DNA from: Strongylocentrotus droebachiensis
Lineage: Eukaryota; Echinodermata; Echinoidea; Camarodonta; Strongylocentrotidae
DNA: 64,000 nucleotides
Direction: 5' to 3'
NCBI GenBank assembly: GCA_035222895.1
Contig: JAVYIG010009952.1
Coordinates: 1-64,000, forward strand
The notes under the pieces are model-generated. The model saw only the letters and a list, made by a program, of their open reading frames with translations. It did no database searches and was not told the DNA's origin. How positions within the stretch are numbered: position 1 is the stretch's first letter; every line of letters starts with the position of its first letter. Made by a program: the position numbers and the translations under genes. Of the stretch, positions 53,501-64,000 are shown piece after piece.

Positions 53501-54867
53501 ATTCATATACACTTTAACACAATGCTAATGCCCTTCTGGCTCTGAACAGACAATATAGTTTCTTATTCTTTGTTTTAAACATTTACCATGTTTTGTGGGA
53601 TATTGGACCCCCTTTAATATTTTTCATCAATATTGATTGGTCCATCCATATTGATTGGTCCATCCATAATGTTGCTCTTTTGGCTCTAAACAGACTATAT
53701 GTGGTTTCTTATTCTTTGTTATAAACAATGGACAGATCATTTTTCTGTGGGATATGGAACCTCTTTAAAGCCCCACCGCACACAAGTTATAGCTATTTGT
53801 GCCCTGTATAGCAAACAATGCCTAATCAGTGCCTGTTGGTCCCCCATGATCCCCCTTTTCTTATGTTAATTGAGAGCTGATTTGATGAGATAACTACCTG
53901 TCAGTGACCTTGCAGGGAGGTCTAAACCTCCCTGGCTAAACTAGTACAGATGGGCTTTAAGTTCTTTGGGCCGTCCAAACATAGCTTGATTCATACTTTT
54001 CTCTCTGCCCCACTTGACTTCAAGGCTTGCAGACCGGGTGGAAACGTCCTTATGGTAGGAAGAGGGTCCTTAGAGCCAAAGCTTCCAGTCTCTCTCATAT
54101 CCACCAAAGAATTGACACTGAAAGGGATATTCCGCTATGCAAACATGTGAGTTCTTGTGATTCTTATAATTATATGGAAGGATGCTGAAAATAGTATGTC
54201 TGTGCCAATGACCACTACCAAAAGTAGTACCGATAATTCTTTTGTTTTTAGACATTGATATATGGAGAGAGATGCACAGAGAAAGAGAGGAGAGAGAGAG
54301 AAAATAAAAGAGAGAGAGAGAGAGAGACAGAGAGGATCGAGAGAGAGAGAGAGAGACAGAGAGGGAGAGAGATATATATATATATAGCGAATGGGAATGT
54401 AAGTTCTAACTTTGTGAATAAATGAGATATTGAGTGCAAGAGCATAGAGGAAAAGAACAAATTAAGTGAAATCTGTATTATAGGATGTGCATGATGTGCA
54501 CGACAATGAATGTGATTTTTTTTAAAGCAAATTCATTGTACTATCATTAATTCAAATTATTATTACAGTCCATTAACTAAATAGTATTTTCCTTCTAAAC
54601 TGCTTAGAGGCAATATGCAATTTGCGGTATAGAAACATCTTATTACTATTATCATTATTATCATGTTGTTCAATGGAAATCATTTATTTTCGTTCCTGAA
54701 TCTAACTTTGAAGGTACCCCAAGGCAATATCCATGCTGTCCTCTGGTCAGATGCCCATCAAAGACCTCGTAACTCATCGCTTCCACCTCGACCAGGTGGA
54801 CGATGCCTTCACCACCGCCATGAGCCGTGAATCTTGTGCCATGAAAGTCATGATACATATCAGTTAA
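47501..54867 (+). CDS. SORD: Sorbitol dehydrogenase (zinc MDR family), 9 coding exons, 351 aa
   Basis: Exons are 47501-47560, 47817-47850, 49211-49375, 50271-50430, 50956-51074, 51890-51955, 52844-53019, 54025-54146 and 54714-54867. All are GT-AG and in phase, ending at TAA. The enzyme oxidises sorbitol to fructose with NAD+ in the cytosol (polyol pathway). Catalytic zinc ligands are C43 (GICGSD), H68/E69 (IGHEAS) and E154 (LVEPLAV). The Rossmann loop is GSGPVG (178-183), and D202 at the end of the second strand fits NAD+ over NADP+. Unlike human SORD, it keeps four cysteines spaced CxxCxxCx7C (98, 101, 104, 112), the structural-zinc lobe of many MDR enzymes. Length is close to the human 357. 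Introns carry several repeats, and intron 2 holds a candidate alternative first exon. Confidence 0.93.
48690..48790 (+). promoter_or_regulatory. Candidate second promoter inside SORD intron 2
   Basis: Two CCAAT boxes (48704-48708 and 48711-48715) and a TGACGT half-CRE (48775-48780) sit in a locally CpG-rich stretch, unlike the AT-rich intron around it. It lies about 90-180 bases before an ATG that is followed at once by a good donor (ATC|GTAAGT at 48889). Confidence 0.4.
48875..49153 (+). CDS. Candidate alternative SORD 5' exons (two small exons)
   Basis: ATG at 48875 reads MSKLS and stops at a strong donor (GTAAGT, 48889). A 62-base intron ends in 'catattgcag', and the next exon (from 48952) continues in frame with [20 protein letters not shown] and ends near [11 protein letters not shown] at 49151. 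The end resembles the SORD N-terminus (EVLLAVHS), as does [14 protein letters not shown] compared with vertebrate KGENLSLVVHGP. The best 3' donor (CAT|GTATGT, 49153) would give an immediate TAG when joined to SORD exon 3. A weaker donor (TTCG|GTCTAC, about 49138) keeps the frame, and skipping exon 3 also keeps it. It could also be an unrelated non-coding exon or a repeat. Confidence 0.35.
49053..49130. repeat. Inverted repeat inside the candidate alternative SORD exon
   Basis: An 18-base arm (49053-49070) is repeated in inverse at 49113-49130 with one mismatch, around a 42-base loop. RNA from here would fold into a stable hairpin. Confidence 0.75.
51116..51414. mobile_element. MITE copy B, about 300 bp, in SORD intron 5
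   Basis: Same family as the element at 41096: the same inverted ends, and an interior that aligns along its length (for example 'gttgattcaaatcattcat'). It lies about 40 bases after the SORD exon 5 donor. Its left end has decayed more than its right. Confidence 0.85.
53076..53250 (+). repeat. (CT)n/(CCTT)n tract in SORD intron 7
   Basis: CT repeats pass into a 'ccttccttcctt' array and back to CT. Three overlapping plus-strand frames here reflect the repeat, not protein. Confidence 0.95.
53486..53540. repeat. Small hairpin of the 'cccttctgg' family, SORD intron 7
   Basis: 'ggccagaaagacattaattc' pairs imperfectly with 'gctaatgcccttctggctc'. Same general design as the hairpins at 1443 and 63131. 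An 18-base tandem pair ('attgattggtccatccat') follows at about 53632-53668. Confidence 0.55.
53797..53955. repeat. Interspersed repeat, copy 2, in SORD intron 7
   Basis: Partner of 36797-36965 in opposite orientation. A hairpin-like 'gggaggtctaaacctccc' lies at about 53916-53933. Similar 'taaaccaggg' words occur at 1380 and 17635, so the family is probably larger. Confidence 0.75.
54269..54384 (+). repeat. (GA)n and (TA)n microsatellite in SORD intron 8
   Basis: Long GA runs with short interruptions end in 'gatatatatatata'. Confidence 0.95.
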
Positions 54868-55278
54868 CCTACAATGGTAATATGCTATTGAGGCTTATCA
54901 AATCTATAGAACCATTTGAGAAAGTTATTACAGTGCTTAAAATGTGTGTCCTCTTAAATGTCATATTTTTATATCAGTTTGTGTTCTCACCATTTGATAT
55001 GGATAAGAAAATAATTCAGCATGGGATCAATACTCAAATAAAAGCTCAATTTAACATTAAGAATCATGTAAAATGTTGTAAATGAGAGAACTGGAAATTT
55101 GTACATGTATTTTGTACATTATGACAGTAATTATGAGAAGAATTTTTTTTCTTTCTCGATCTCTATAGTACAAGAATGAGATCTTGCCGATACTTTATCT
55201 TAGTGTGGAATCCCAGTGTGGCTAGGGAACTGCATTTTGAAGCTGATGTTGATGCTGATGGACCAAAAACTGTTTGTT

Positions 55279-55284
55279 AATAAA
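55279..55284 (+). terminator. Candidate SORD polyadenylation signal
   Basis: AATAAA lies 412 bases after the SORD stop codon, in AT-rich sequence. It is the first canonical signal I noticed downstream; another lies near 55503. Use of either is inferred. Confidence 0.4.
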
Positions 55285-56131
55285 GAAAGTTTATAAGAAA
55301 AGGAATATCCCAATTACCATCCTACATGTACTGAACTAGCTTCCTCTTTCTATAGACTTCAAATTAAAAACAATTTTCCCAAAGATGTATCTATGATTTA
55401 TCAAAATATTTAAATGTATATGTAATTGTTGCAATATGAATATGTAAATATAATTCAAATTTATATAAATCACCTTTCAAAGGTGTGAAGAAAATTGTGA
55501 AAAATAAAAATTTATTGATCTGAAATAATTGCAGACTTTGAAGAATTTTTACTTTTTCATGTAGAATATGAGCAAATGGCAAGAGAGTGTGGACATTGTC
55601 ATTAGGATTAAAGAGAGAGAGAGAGAGATTGCATAACTTGTCAACATGTCAACTTCAGTAAATGTATTTGAAATGTGTGAACATGGTGCAAAAAGAAGAA
55701 AATAACTGAATTAATTATTTATTCTTTAACCCTCCCATTGCCACCTGGTAGAAACATTCATCACAAATTACATTTTGATAGATAAGTGTTTGATTGATGT
55801 TGTATTTTCCAAAGTTTTTGATGTATCTTGGATGATGAAGTTTATTACATTCAATTGACAAAGCATGTACGATGTGCCTTTGATTTAGTGCTGTGAGGGT
55901 TCTGAACCCACCAACTTCTGAATTATCCCATTCCAGTAGACTATAATACTACATGAACTTTCTGTGGGCAATGCATAAAAGTAACAACTTTAGTGTTGTG
56001 CAAATGGTATATGGAACCATGTGTTCAGTATTGTTTGTGTAGGAGGATGTGAGAGATAGATACATGTAATAATGTATCAGAAATATTACTCGTCAGAGGT
56101 GGTATTTTGAATGCCATTGTACCAATTTTAT

Positions 56132-56320
56132 GGGCGATAGTATAGTATTAATGACTGCTTTGAGAGAAATAGTTGTTTTTATACGCTCAAGGGAAGGTTA
56201 GAATTGTGCTATTACCCGAGGCGTGCCGAGGGCAATAGCCCAATTGTATACCTTCCCGAGAGCGTATAAAAACAACTATTTCTCGAATATTAAAGCAGTC
56301 ATTAATACTTTTATATGCCC
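56132..56320. mobile_element. Palindromic MITE, about 189 bp, arms about 90 bp
   Basis: 'gggcgatagtatagtattaa' with 'aatagttgtttttatacgct' on the left is matched in reverse complement on the right by 'agcgtataaaaacaactatt' and 'cattaatacttttatatgcc'. The small centre contains 'gaggcgtgccgaggg'. Confidence 0.85.
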
Positions 56321-56344
56321 AAAAAAAATAGACTAAAAAATAAA

Positions 56345-56450
56345 AAAACTTTTGTCGAAGATGGGATTCGATCTCTTGCGTACTAAAGGTGATGTAACTA
56401 AAATCAGCGCCTTAAACCACTCAGCCAGCACGCTCTGTCACCATATATAG
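56345..56450 (-). repeat. tRNA-Leu-like sequence (SINE head or tRNA pseudogene)
   Basis: On the minus strand an A box (TGGCTGAGTGG) is followed about 50 bases later by a B box (GATCGAATCCC), with 'tttaaggcgctgattttag' between them, as in a class II tRNA with anticodon TAG. The acceptor stem does not pair well, so it is not an intact tRNA. It lies 25 bases from the palindromic element at 56132-56320. Confidence 0.55.
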
Positions 56451-59400
56451 CAGTTTTCTCTAATATAAACATTAAAATGGATTGATAACGGCTTCGCGTG
56501 GTAGATGCTTCGCCGCTGCTCCATTAAACGGGCCCTTCTTTTACTTTTGCAATGCATATTGGCACGAACTTAGATCAAGATCTATTGGCAGATGTTGTTT
56601 TTTTGTTTTTGGAAGTTTATTTTCGTCTTCATGTCAACAATGCAAGATAAAATTGTCGGTAAGATCGATCGAGATTCAATTATATTGAAATTACCGACCA
56701 ATTCTTCGCACACGTACGGTATCCTCGATCGCTCAGACCATTTTTTAACATGTAAACCTATGGGGTAACCATGGAGACTGAATTATTTTCCCGGTAACCA
56801 TGGTTATTGGGATTTTAGAACTGTTTTAACCATGGTTACTGGGAATTTTCGGGAACAGTTAAAGTTTATGAATGCAATTTCGACCAATCAGATTGCTGGA
56901 TTACTTAAGTGAGGTATATAACGTATTTTAACTGACTTTCACTACCACTCGATAGCACAAAGATGGCCGTCTTTGTTGGTAGTTTAAACAAATGCAGTCA
57001 ACAACTAAATTATTCATACCTCTTGTAAATTTGATTTTTTTTTTTTTTTTTTTCCTTCTTTAAAAAAAGTTAAGAATGAAAGATGGACTGGTTGAATCAA
57101 GAGTTTTGTTGAATACTTTAAGATGTAGGCTTGGCTTTGGGACAAATCAATTACCAAAATTAGTATGGGTTTGAATAATTTATTTGTTGACTGTATATAT
57201 GAGTAAACCATAAAGAAAGTAAATTTTCATAACGACAATAACATTCAAATCACAAGCAAAAAAATGCATACTAGAATTCAGAATACCACCCCAGAATTTC
57301 TCTGTATGTTCTCCTTAAATTAAAGCAAAAACGTCCACACACAAATTAAAGGCTCACTATTTCCTTTATGTTTAGCAGTGTCACTCGGTGCTTGACATAT
57401 CTTTATTGTACACAAAGCTGATACATAGACACCAAAAATATAATATGCATTTTGAATAGTGTTACTTTACATATTTATCACATTTACACTATACACTACA
57501 CATACATACATACATCACAACAAACTAAAAAAACTTGATAACATCTTTGGGAATTCATTATAGGGGCTGTGATTAGAGCAATGTACAAGTTGAATCAAAT
57601 GATTAAAATCATTGTAAGATAATATTTGATGAGGCTCTATGAAATGTTTTACCTACGTTCAATAGAGTCTAAAGGAATGAATAATGAAACTGTCTCAATT
57701 TGATAAAACAGGCAAGAAAAAGGCTCTTTATACGAAAAGAAAAAAGAATTCATGTTTTGCTTAGAATAAGTGCTCTCTTTTTTGGGAATACTGAAAGTGT
57801 TCAAAATCTATTATCAATCGACTTCTTAGAGTTCATATATACGATCATTACAATTAACATGAATGGAAATTGATTTCTCGATAATTTGAACCATTACAAG
57901 TATTATGTGAAAATACTTTTTAAATATAGTAATAGTCTGATTCATAAATGCTTTTACCTGTAGGTAATACATGCTGACTTTTCTTATATCTCTGACTTTT
58001 ATCCAAGCTTCCAATATATAAACAAGAGTTACATACATGTTTATGTATACCGGTATGACATATTTCAATATGAAATAGGACTTGCTTTTAAAAAATAAAT
58101 AAATAAAATGAGTGAATTTGTTTATAATTGGGTGAAAAAATATTCAATGAAAAGCAAAAACCCAAACCTAAAACCATTATGGAGTAGGTACACATTTCAT
58201 AGATTAAATGAATGACAGCATTGATTATGGGTGACTACTTCATCACAAATCAATGTACATGTACAAAATTGTTTATATGTTGGCTTTTTCGCCTTCTTTT
58301 TTAAACTCTTTTGTAATTAGAAAATAAAATGGTAAACATTTTATGATTTGTCTGACCAAAAATTGAAGTACAGTAGCAAAAAGGTCAATGTACATGTATC
58401 TTTGTCCAATGAAAGTTCATTTTTAAATATCGATTTTTTTTTTTTTAACCTTAATCTTCACACACAAATATGATATATTTTAATTTCCCTCAAAATACAT
58501 ATACATTTCATAAGGATTCATGCAAATATTGTTTAATCTCCAATGTACATTTTGGGGGAGTGATTCTCAAATAGTACTGTAGTAAAATATCTTGATGAAT
58601 AAACATGTAGGTAATGTGTTCCTTCTACAATATAAACAAAATATGGATATGACTTAGTGCAATGAGAAAGACATATCAAAAGCTATATCCATCATTGCAG
58701 GTAGTTAATTTCATTCTTAATTTAAGAATGCATCCCTATCGTATTACATGTACATTGTAGGCTCCAAGATTTGTATTAGAAATTAACATTGGTGTTTTTT
58801 CAGTGATGCTAAGAAGATAAGTTTCCTCGATTCATAAACATTTCTCATACATGAATATGAAGCATGAATAACAATTTAATTTATCGCACATCAATGAAAA
58901 TATTGACACAGAGAACTATACTAACACATTCAAATTATGGATGTCTCTTTCCTGGGGACCTAGTGACGAGGTATTCCATTAACCTGTTATTCATGAATGA
59001 ACTACAATACTTGGAATCCAGTCTGCATGCATATTATGTTGCTATGTCGGACAATCTTTGTATAAAAAGTTGCATAAAATCTGAATATGTTAGTAAACTG
59101 GTCTATTGGAGCAAGAAGAGCACTAACTCTATGTTTTAGATTATGAGTTTAATGCCCTTTTTGCAGAAGATGCCCAATTTGTCTACATTTGTGGTAATAT
59201 TGTTGGTAAATGTAAACTATTATGTGATTTTGCTGGAATAAATACATTTTTCTTCTTAGGGGGTGAGGGGGCACACTTGGTTGAACAAAATCCTATACCA
59301 CCCCCTCCCATCCCTTACTGGAAAGTCATGTTGCAAATGCCTCCCAATAATGTGACTATATCTATGGCAGAATTATAGTAATACAAATAAGAGAAAATGT

Positions 59401-61129
59401 GAAATATTAACACATGTACATGGCTTGTACTATCATATCAAACAAATACAGTGTACAAGAATCTCATGTCACAAATGATGCGCACAATACCCACAGAAAA
59501 CTATAGCACAACAAACAATGCATACGTGTAAATATATTCATCTGTTATACAAATATAAATATCTGACTCAAATACCTTTACATTGCCACTTGGCATATAT
59601 ATATCTTTTTTTTCCATACATATATCAAAAATATTGATGCTTCACAGTTATTTTCCATGTACATCATCGTATCCATGACAAATAATTCACACATGTTTTT
59701 CCTCTTTTCTGCACTTCGCAAAAACGAATATATTACAATCAAACAAGTTTAATCACTAATATCTTTGAAAACTGAAAACATATTTATGAAAAACTCACTT
59801 CTAATATACATTTTCCTTGAAATGTCTCTTGATAAACCTCGAAGCAGGCTCTACTTTAAATCAGCGCAGCAAACTTTAAAAAAGAAATAACATTTGTAAA
59901 ATATATCAATATTTTTTTAAAACATAGATCCTCTTGTCAATTCTTCATTTTGAGTGAAATACAGACATGTACATCACACATCAAATACTGGTTAAAAACT
60001 TCTGCAAGAAAATATCAAATGTTTACACAAACTGAAGTTAAACTGAACATATATGGTCAACACTCTGTGATATTGAGCTACAATTAAATGGATGTGAAGT
60101 GCAATACAGTAAGTGATTTAATCATCTTAAAGAAATTGATATTGATAAGTATACAAAACAATATTACCACTGAATAAAATTTCAGTGTCCATCCTTTCAC
60201 CTTCATAGGGAATATGATTTCTAAATCTTGAATACAGTGAAAAGATCTGTCCCTAAAGCCTTTAACGAGGTGTCTTTCAGGGTTATGACTGCATGTAGAA
60301 TGTGGAATTACAAAGGATATTAGGCTAGGTAGACATAGATGTGTGCACACCTACAAAATACATCAATGTTTCTTTGAACACCATACTTAACACTTTCTTT
60401 GCCTTTCTGCTTGGTCACTCATTTGCCACATGTGCAATTTTACACAAAACAACAGGCACCAATAGACCAGTTCACAGTTAGCAAAGTCCCAAATGACCCT
60501 GATTGTCCACAGATCTTCAAAACATAAAGAGGTCTCACTTTGTACATTTTGAAATAATCACTCCTACAGCCATGGAGGTGCTACATAAATAGCCTTTGTT
60601 TCCGCATTTCAAAGAATACTTCCACCTGTGTATCATGGAGTGCACTGCTTGTGCATAAAGGAAGGATTACATAACTTTTATGAGCACGTATACAGAATTT
60701 TGTCTCTGTGTATTTCACAATTTGGTCTGCAATGACCTTAATCTGTTCATGCTCAGACTGCAACTATGAACTGGCTTATTGACAGAAGGACTGCTTTTTG
60801 AAACACAATGGCTTTGCATATTTTCCCATTTCCATGGTTGATTAGCTCCATGACAACCCTATAAACACCGGTAAAGACTAATCTTGCACTGGTAACAGTT
60901 ATATAATATTGAAGCCTTTGGTACATGTATATAATATGTTTCCAATATGTATTCTTAAATTGTTGTTAATGTTCATGATTGATTTGTAATGTTTTGTTAG
61001 AAACATAAATAAATTGAAATTGGATTGAAATATATTTATACATATATCCCACCATAAATACAAAGTGTGCCAAAGGAAATTATCTGTGTGGCATTTACAG
61101 AGTTAGGCATGGGCCAGGCCATGATAAGT

Positions 61130-61376
61130 TTGCTGACCTGGGCCCCATTTCACAAAACTTGCCATCAGTGAAAAATGAAACGACCCCCGGCAAGGCACTA
61201 ATGTCCTTTGAGAAGGCATTAATCTACATTTGCCACACTCAACCCAGGTGAGGTACTTAGGTACCTGGCAGGAATTAATTCCTTGAAATGCTAGAGCACT
61301 GTAATGGCAGCTAGGCTAAGCCAGGGTAATAATTTTAATGGTGCTATATAAATGCCTATTATTATTATTGTTCCTG
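61130..61376 (+). mobile_element. tRNA-derived SINE copy
   Basis: Body blocks 'aggcattaatctacatttgc', 'aggtacctggcaggaattaa' and a tail 'gtgctatataaatgcc' with TTA repeats fit an echinoderm-type SINE. The family name is not given because it rests on memory. A second, partial copy lies near 42757-42900. Confidence 0.65.
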
Positions 61377-62444
61377 ATTAAATTATTTCAGTATTTAGCC
61401 ACTAGATTTATTCCCTGATTGTAGGAGGATTTGTATTATTTCATTTCAAGAGGGAATTTAATAATATTTTAATTCCGTCATTTATTTCATGAGTTGTTTT
61501 GATCTACAAACATCTACATGTACGAATACTCCTCTGTAGAGAGTGTTGGCAAGAATAAAGCTAAATTGTACAGTGATTATTCACAGAAATGCTATTCAAC
61601 CTTTAAAATAATCTGTAAATATAGTGTGTGTGTCAGTAAGAAAAACTCAATCACCACCTTAAATGCATTAAATGCTTACATGTACATCTAGTATTCCACT
61701 GAGAATGATGCACAACAAATGCTGAGGTACATGTATCCAGTTGAGTTTTAAAAATAATAATACTACAATTACAGGGAGTGCATATCATATTACACTAAAC
61801 TTTTATAAGATGGGGGATTGCAATTTCTTTTTATTCATATAGACTGTAGTAAAGTACTTTCTTTATAATGCCTACATAACTTGGGATAAATATTCAATAC
61901 TCACAAATGCAGCTGTCAACTTTGGTTTATAGATTAGGTTTGGTTAGGCCGTTAGGTTGAAATAATAAAAAGACAGACCACATGTGAATATCTCAGACTT
62001 TGGTTGACTATCAGTTGCTAAATGTTGGGGTCAAATAACCTACGATAGATGGTTCCAAGTACAGTGTGTATGTGCAGTTGCGCAAGTACGCAGTAAATAG
62101 ATACATGTATCCATAGATCACATTCTACAATGTCCAATATGTCATGACGTACATTATTCATTGTATTCTACTATATATACCCTAAAACATAATACAGTGC
62201 AATCTTGGTCTTTGTTTATTTATGCTTTCTTTGGTTGGCAGTCTCGACAAGACCCTCACTCTAGTTTTTATGGCCATCCTAATTCTAAACATACCATTTT
62301 GTACAATTCGTACTGTATTGTTCTTCTAAATATATTTCATGTATATACATGTACATATGTATTTTTATTTTTTAATGTATTTGTTAGAATTGGAATAAAT
62401 AAATTGAATTGAATTGAATTGAATGGAAATTACCTTGTTATATC

Positions 62445-62551
62445 GGGGGCCCATCTTATAAAGAGTTGCGATTGACCAAAATCAATCGCAAGTCCTCCAA
62501 TCAATCGCAAATAAGTTGTATATAATATCAACTCTTTATAAGATGACGCCC
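62445..62551. mobile_element. Small MITE with GGGC-type inverted ends
   Basis: The left end 'catcttataaagagttgcga' returns at the right as 'caactctttataagatgacg'. Inside are several 'caatcgcaa' words in both orientations. Total length is about 107 bases. Confidence 0.7.
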
Positions 62552-63130
62552 AGGAATCTTTTTTACATATCAGGGTGTAAAAAAAGAAGAATATTAACAG
62601 CTGGGACCAGCAAAATCACTTTGTTATATCAGAGCTCTTCATAATGAGGTTCCACTGTAATCAAATGCTGTCAAAGACAACCATCTACCCTATGTATGGT
62701 AAAGCTCACTGGGTTGCAGCTAATAAATCACCTTGTATGTTCAAGACAAGTACAAATATACGAGTACAGGCATATTTTGGACAACTGCAATATAAATGAG
62801 TGAACACCCTATGATGCAAATATATATACTCAAGCTGAAGTTTCCTGTGCTGTTTGCTGCAAAAATGAATTGAACAGAAAACTACAAGGACTACATTAAT
62901 TACATCAAGCTTAGCAGGGTAATTCACATGGAGCACATAACATCTAGGAATGCTACCATAACACATAACGATTCAGGGACAACCATTTGGACATACCTCA
63001 AACTTGTGTTCTCAAAGTAAAAATAATTGAGTACACATACACATTAAATAAAGTGTGTCCTTTTTTATACACATTGCATTTCCTTTAATTTTTGTACGGA
63101 TATGTACATGTACCATTTTCTCTGTTTGAA

Positions 63131-63182
63131 ACCAAAAGGACGTCGACTCTGTGTTAGAGTATATGAATTAACGTCCTTCTGG
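63131..63182. repeat. Small hairpin of the 'cccttctgg' family, before the last gene
   Basis: 'ccaaaaggacgtcgactc' faces 'gaattaacgtccttctgg'. It lies about 220 bases beyond the stop of the minus-strand gene at 63398, within its probable 3' UTR or flank. Confidence 0.5.
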
Positions 63183-63397
63183 ATAAAAAAAAGAAAGAAA
63201 AAGATCCATTCTCTTTGATTTGGAACCACAAGTTCCGTGGTATTTTAGATTATAGATATGCAGCTCCACATTTGAAATAGATTAGTAGACATACATTAAA
63301 AGTGAATGAACTGTACAAGGTGAAAGGCACAGCCAGCTAGACAGGTGGATCTGAAACCATACAATGTAGGACCAATAAAACATACCACTGCTCTTTG

Positions 63398-64000
63398 TCA
63401 GTCAATCTGGTTTGGACTTCCAAGGCATCTTCTCTTAGTGGTTGGCTGCAGACTTGAGTCGTCGATCTGCAAGGTACCGCTGCTGCTGCCACACATCTGA
63501 GGGTCAACATGCTCCGAGGAATCGCTGGTATCAGCGAGCTTCTCAAGGCTTGTGTGGGAACTGATGGCCTCCATCTCTTGATGGTGACCGTTGTCAGAGT
63601 CTTCCTGGAGACGACTCATGCTCTGGCTCCTGCGCAGCCGGTCCTCTTCAGGGTATCTACCGACATCGGTGAGGTTGAGGGCTGACTGGGACAGTCTGCG
63701 GGTGAGGTGGCAACGGAGGGCTTCCCGGACACTCGGAGACAGCTCACCCGCTCCTTTGGTGGGCAGTGCAGGGTGGCTTGCTCTGGTGTTCAATCCATGG
63801 GAATTAGCAGGTAGTTCCTGGTTTCCATGAGAACCATGTTGGAGGGGATTGAAGCTGCGTTTCTCCCCCAGGAAGTCGGTGAGAGCGGTGAGGGTGTTGT
63901 AGCGGCCAAAGCTTAGGTCCATGCTGGCGCTCCTCTGCAGGCACTTGTGGCGCAGCATGCGGGAGTTGATGGAGCGGTGCATAGCTTCTACCGTTGCTGT
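63398..64000 (-). CDS. C-terminal coding exon of an unrecognised gene, cut by the window edge
   Basis: The frame is open from the window edge to TGA at 63398-63400 (about 200 residues shown). Base composition is clearly coding, with much higher GC than its flanks. The protein part is hydrophilic, with no membrane segment, and rich in serine, histidine and arginine, as in a disordered cytoplasmic tail. Three basophilic-kinase/14-3-3-like sites are visible: LQRSASMD, TRRLSQSA and LRRSQSMS. A short conserved-looking block, GRYNTLTALTDFLGEKRSFN, lies near the edge. I do not recognise the family. No splice acceptor is visible before the edge, so the exon is larger than shown. Downstream on its strand (towards 57,000) there is no other gene, so the 3' UTR may be long. 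Confidence 0.75.
   Translation of the reverse strand, partial: TATVEAMHRSINSRMLRHKCLQRSASMDLSFGRYNTLTALTDFLGEKRSFNPLQHGSHGNQELPANSHGLNTRASHPALPTKGAGELSPSVREALRCHLTRRLSQSALNLTDVGRYPEEDRLRRSQSMSRLQEDSDNGHHQEMEAISSHTSLEKLADTSDSSEHVDPQMCGSSSGTLQIDDSSLQPTTKRRCLGSPNQID

Larger units (their letters stand above)
54868..63397. other. AT-rich non-coding stretch between SORD and the last gene
   Basis: No exon can be supported on either strand. It contains many 'acatgtacatgta' words, a T-run at about 57029-57050, and the repeats listed at 56132, 56345, 61130, 62445 and 63131. Part may be a long 3' UTR of the minus-strand gene. Confidence 0.55.

Noticed and set aside
53072..53545. 157-codon plus frame in SORD intron 7
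   Set aside because: Produced by CT/CCTT simple repeats; it interrupts no exon and has no family resemblance.
56345..56450. Functional tRNA-Leu gene
   Set aside because: A and B boxes are good, but the acceptor and T stems do not pair, so it is listed only as tRNA-like.
1..64000. CRISPR array, operon, phage or prokaryotic defence system
   Set aside because: The window is spliced animal DNA. Repeats are microsatellites and foldback elements without regular spacers.

Overview
The window is animal nuclear DNA, most likely from an echinoderm and probably a sea urchin. It has small exons split by GT-AG introns, AT-rich spacers, many CT/GA microsatellites and poly-C/poly-G runs, and many short foldback (MITE-like) elements. 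It also carries tRNA-derived SINEs whose tails read like those I associate with echinoderms (a 'gtgctatataaatgcc' plus TTA-repeat end). The species is inferred, not proven.

Layout: about 1-17,200 has no gene I can support and holds foldback elements, microsatellites and decayed repeats. Positions 17,378-25,742 (+) hold a five-exon gene for a 1,887-residue FLASH/CASP8AP2-like protein, with the LDLY motif and N-terminal coiled coil of the histone pre-mRNA processing factor, followed by a long disordered RS-, acid- and K/E/R-rich part. Positions 29,648-45,636 (-) hold a complete 18-exon gene for a 750-residue M28B metallopeptidase of the NAALADL1/FOLH1 family. I rebuilt its exons with every splice phase consistent. 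Positions 47,501-54,867 (+) hold a complete nine-exon sorbitol dehydrogenase gene (351 residues), with a possible alternative promoter and first exon in intron 2. About 54,900-63,400 is non-coding. At 63,398-64,000 (-) lies the last coding exon of a gene that runs off the window.

FLASH and the peptidase gene converge (stop codons 3.9 kb apart). The peptidase and SORD genes diverge (start codons 1.9 kb apart), so they may share a promoter region. I see no functional link among the four genes: one serves histone mRNA maturation, one extracellular peptide cleavage, one polyol metabolism, and one is unknown. The introns of the two enzyme genes are packed with mobile-element remnants, including a 1.17-kb element with terminal inverted repeats, a MITE family with roughly 50-bp inverted ends, and near-perfect hairpins. 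I found no CRISPR array, rRNA, intact tRNA or bacterial-type operon.
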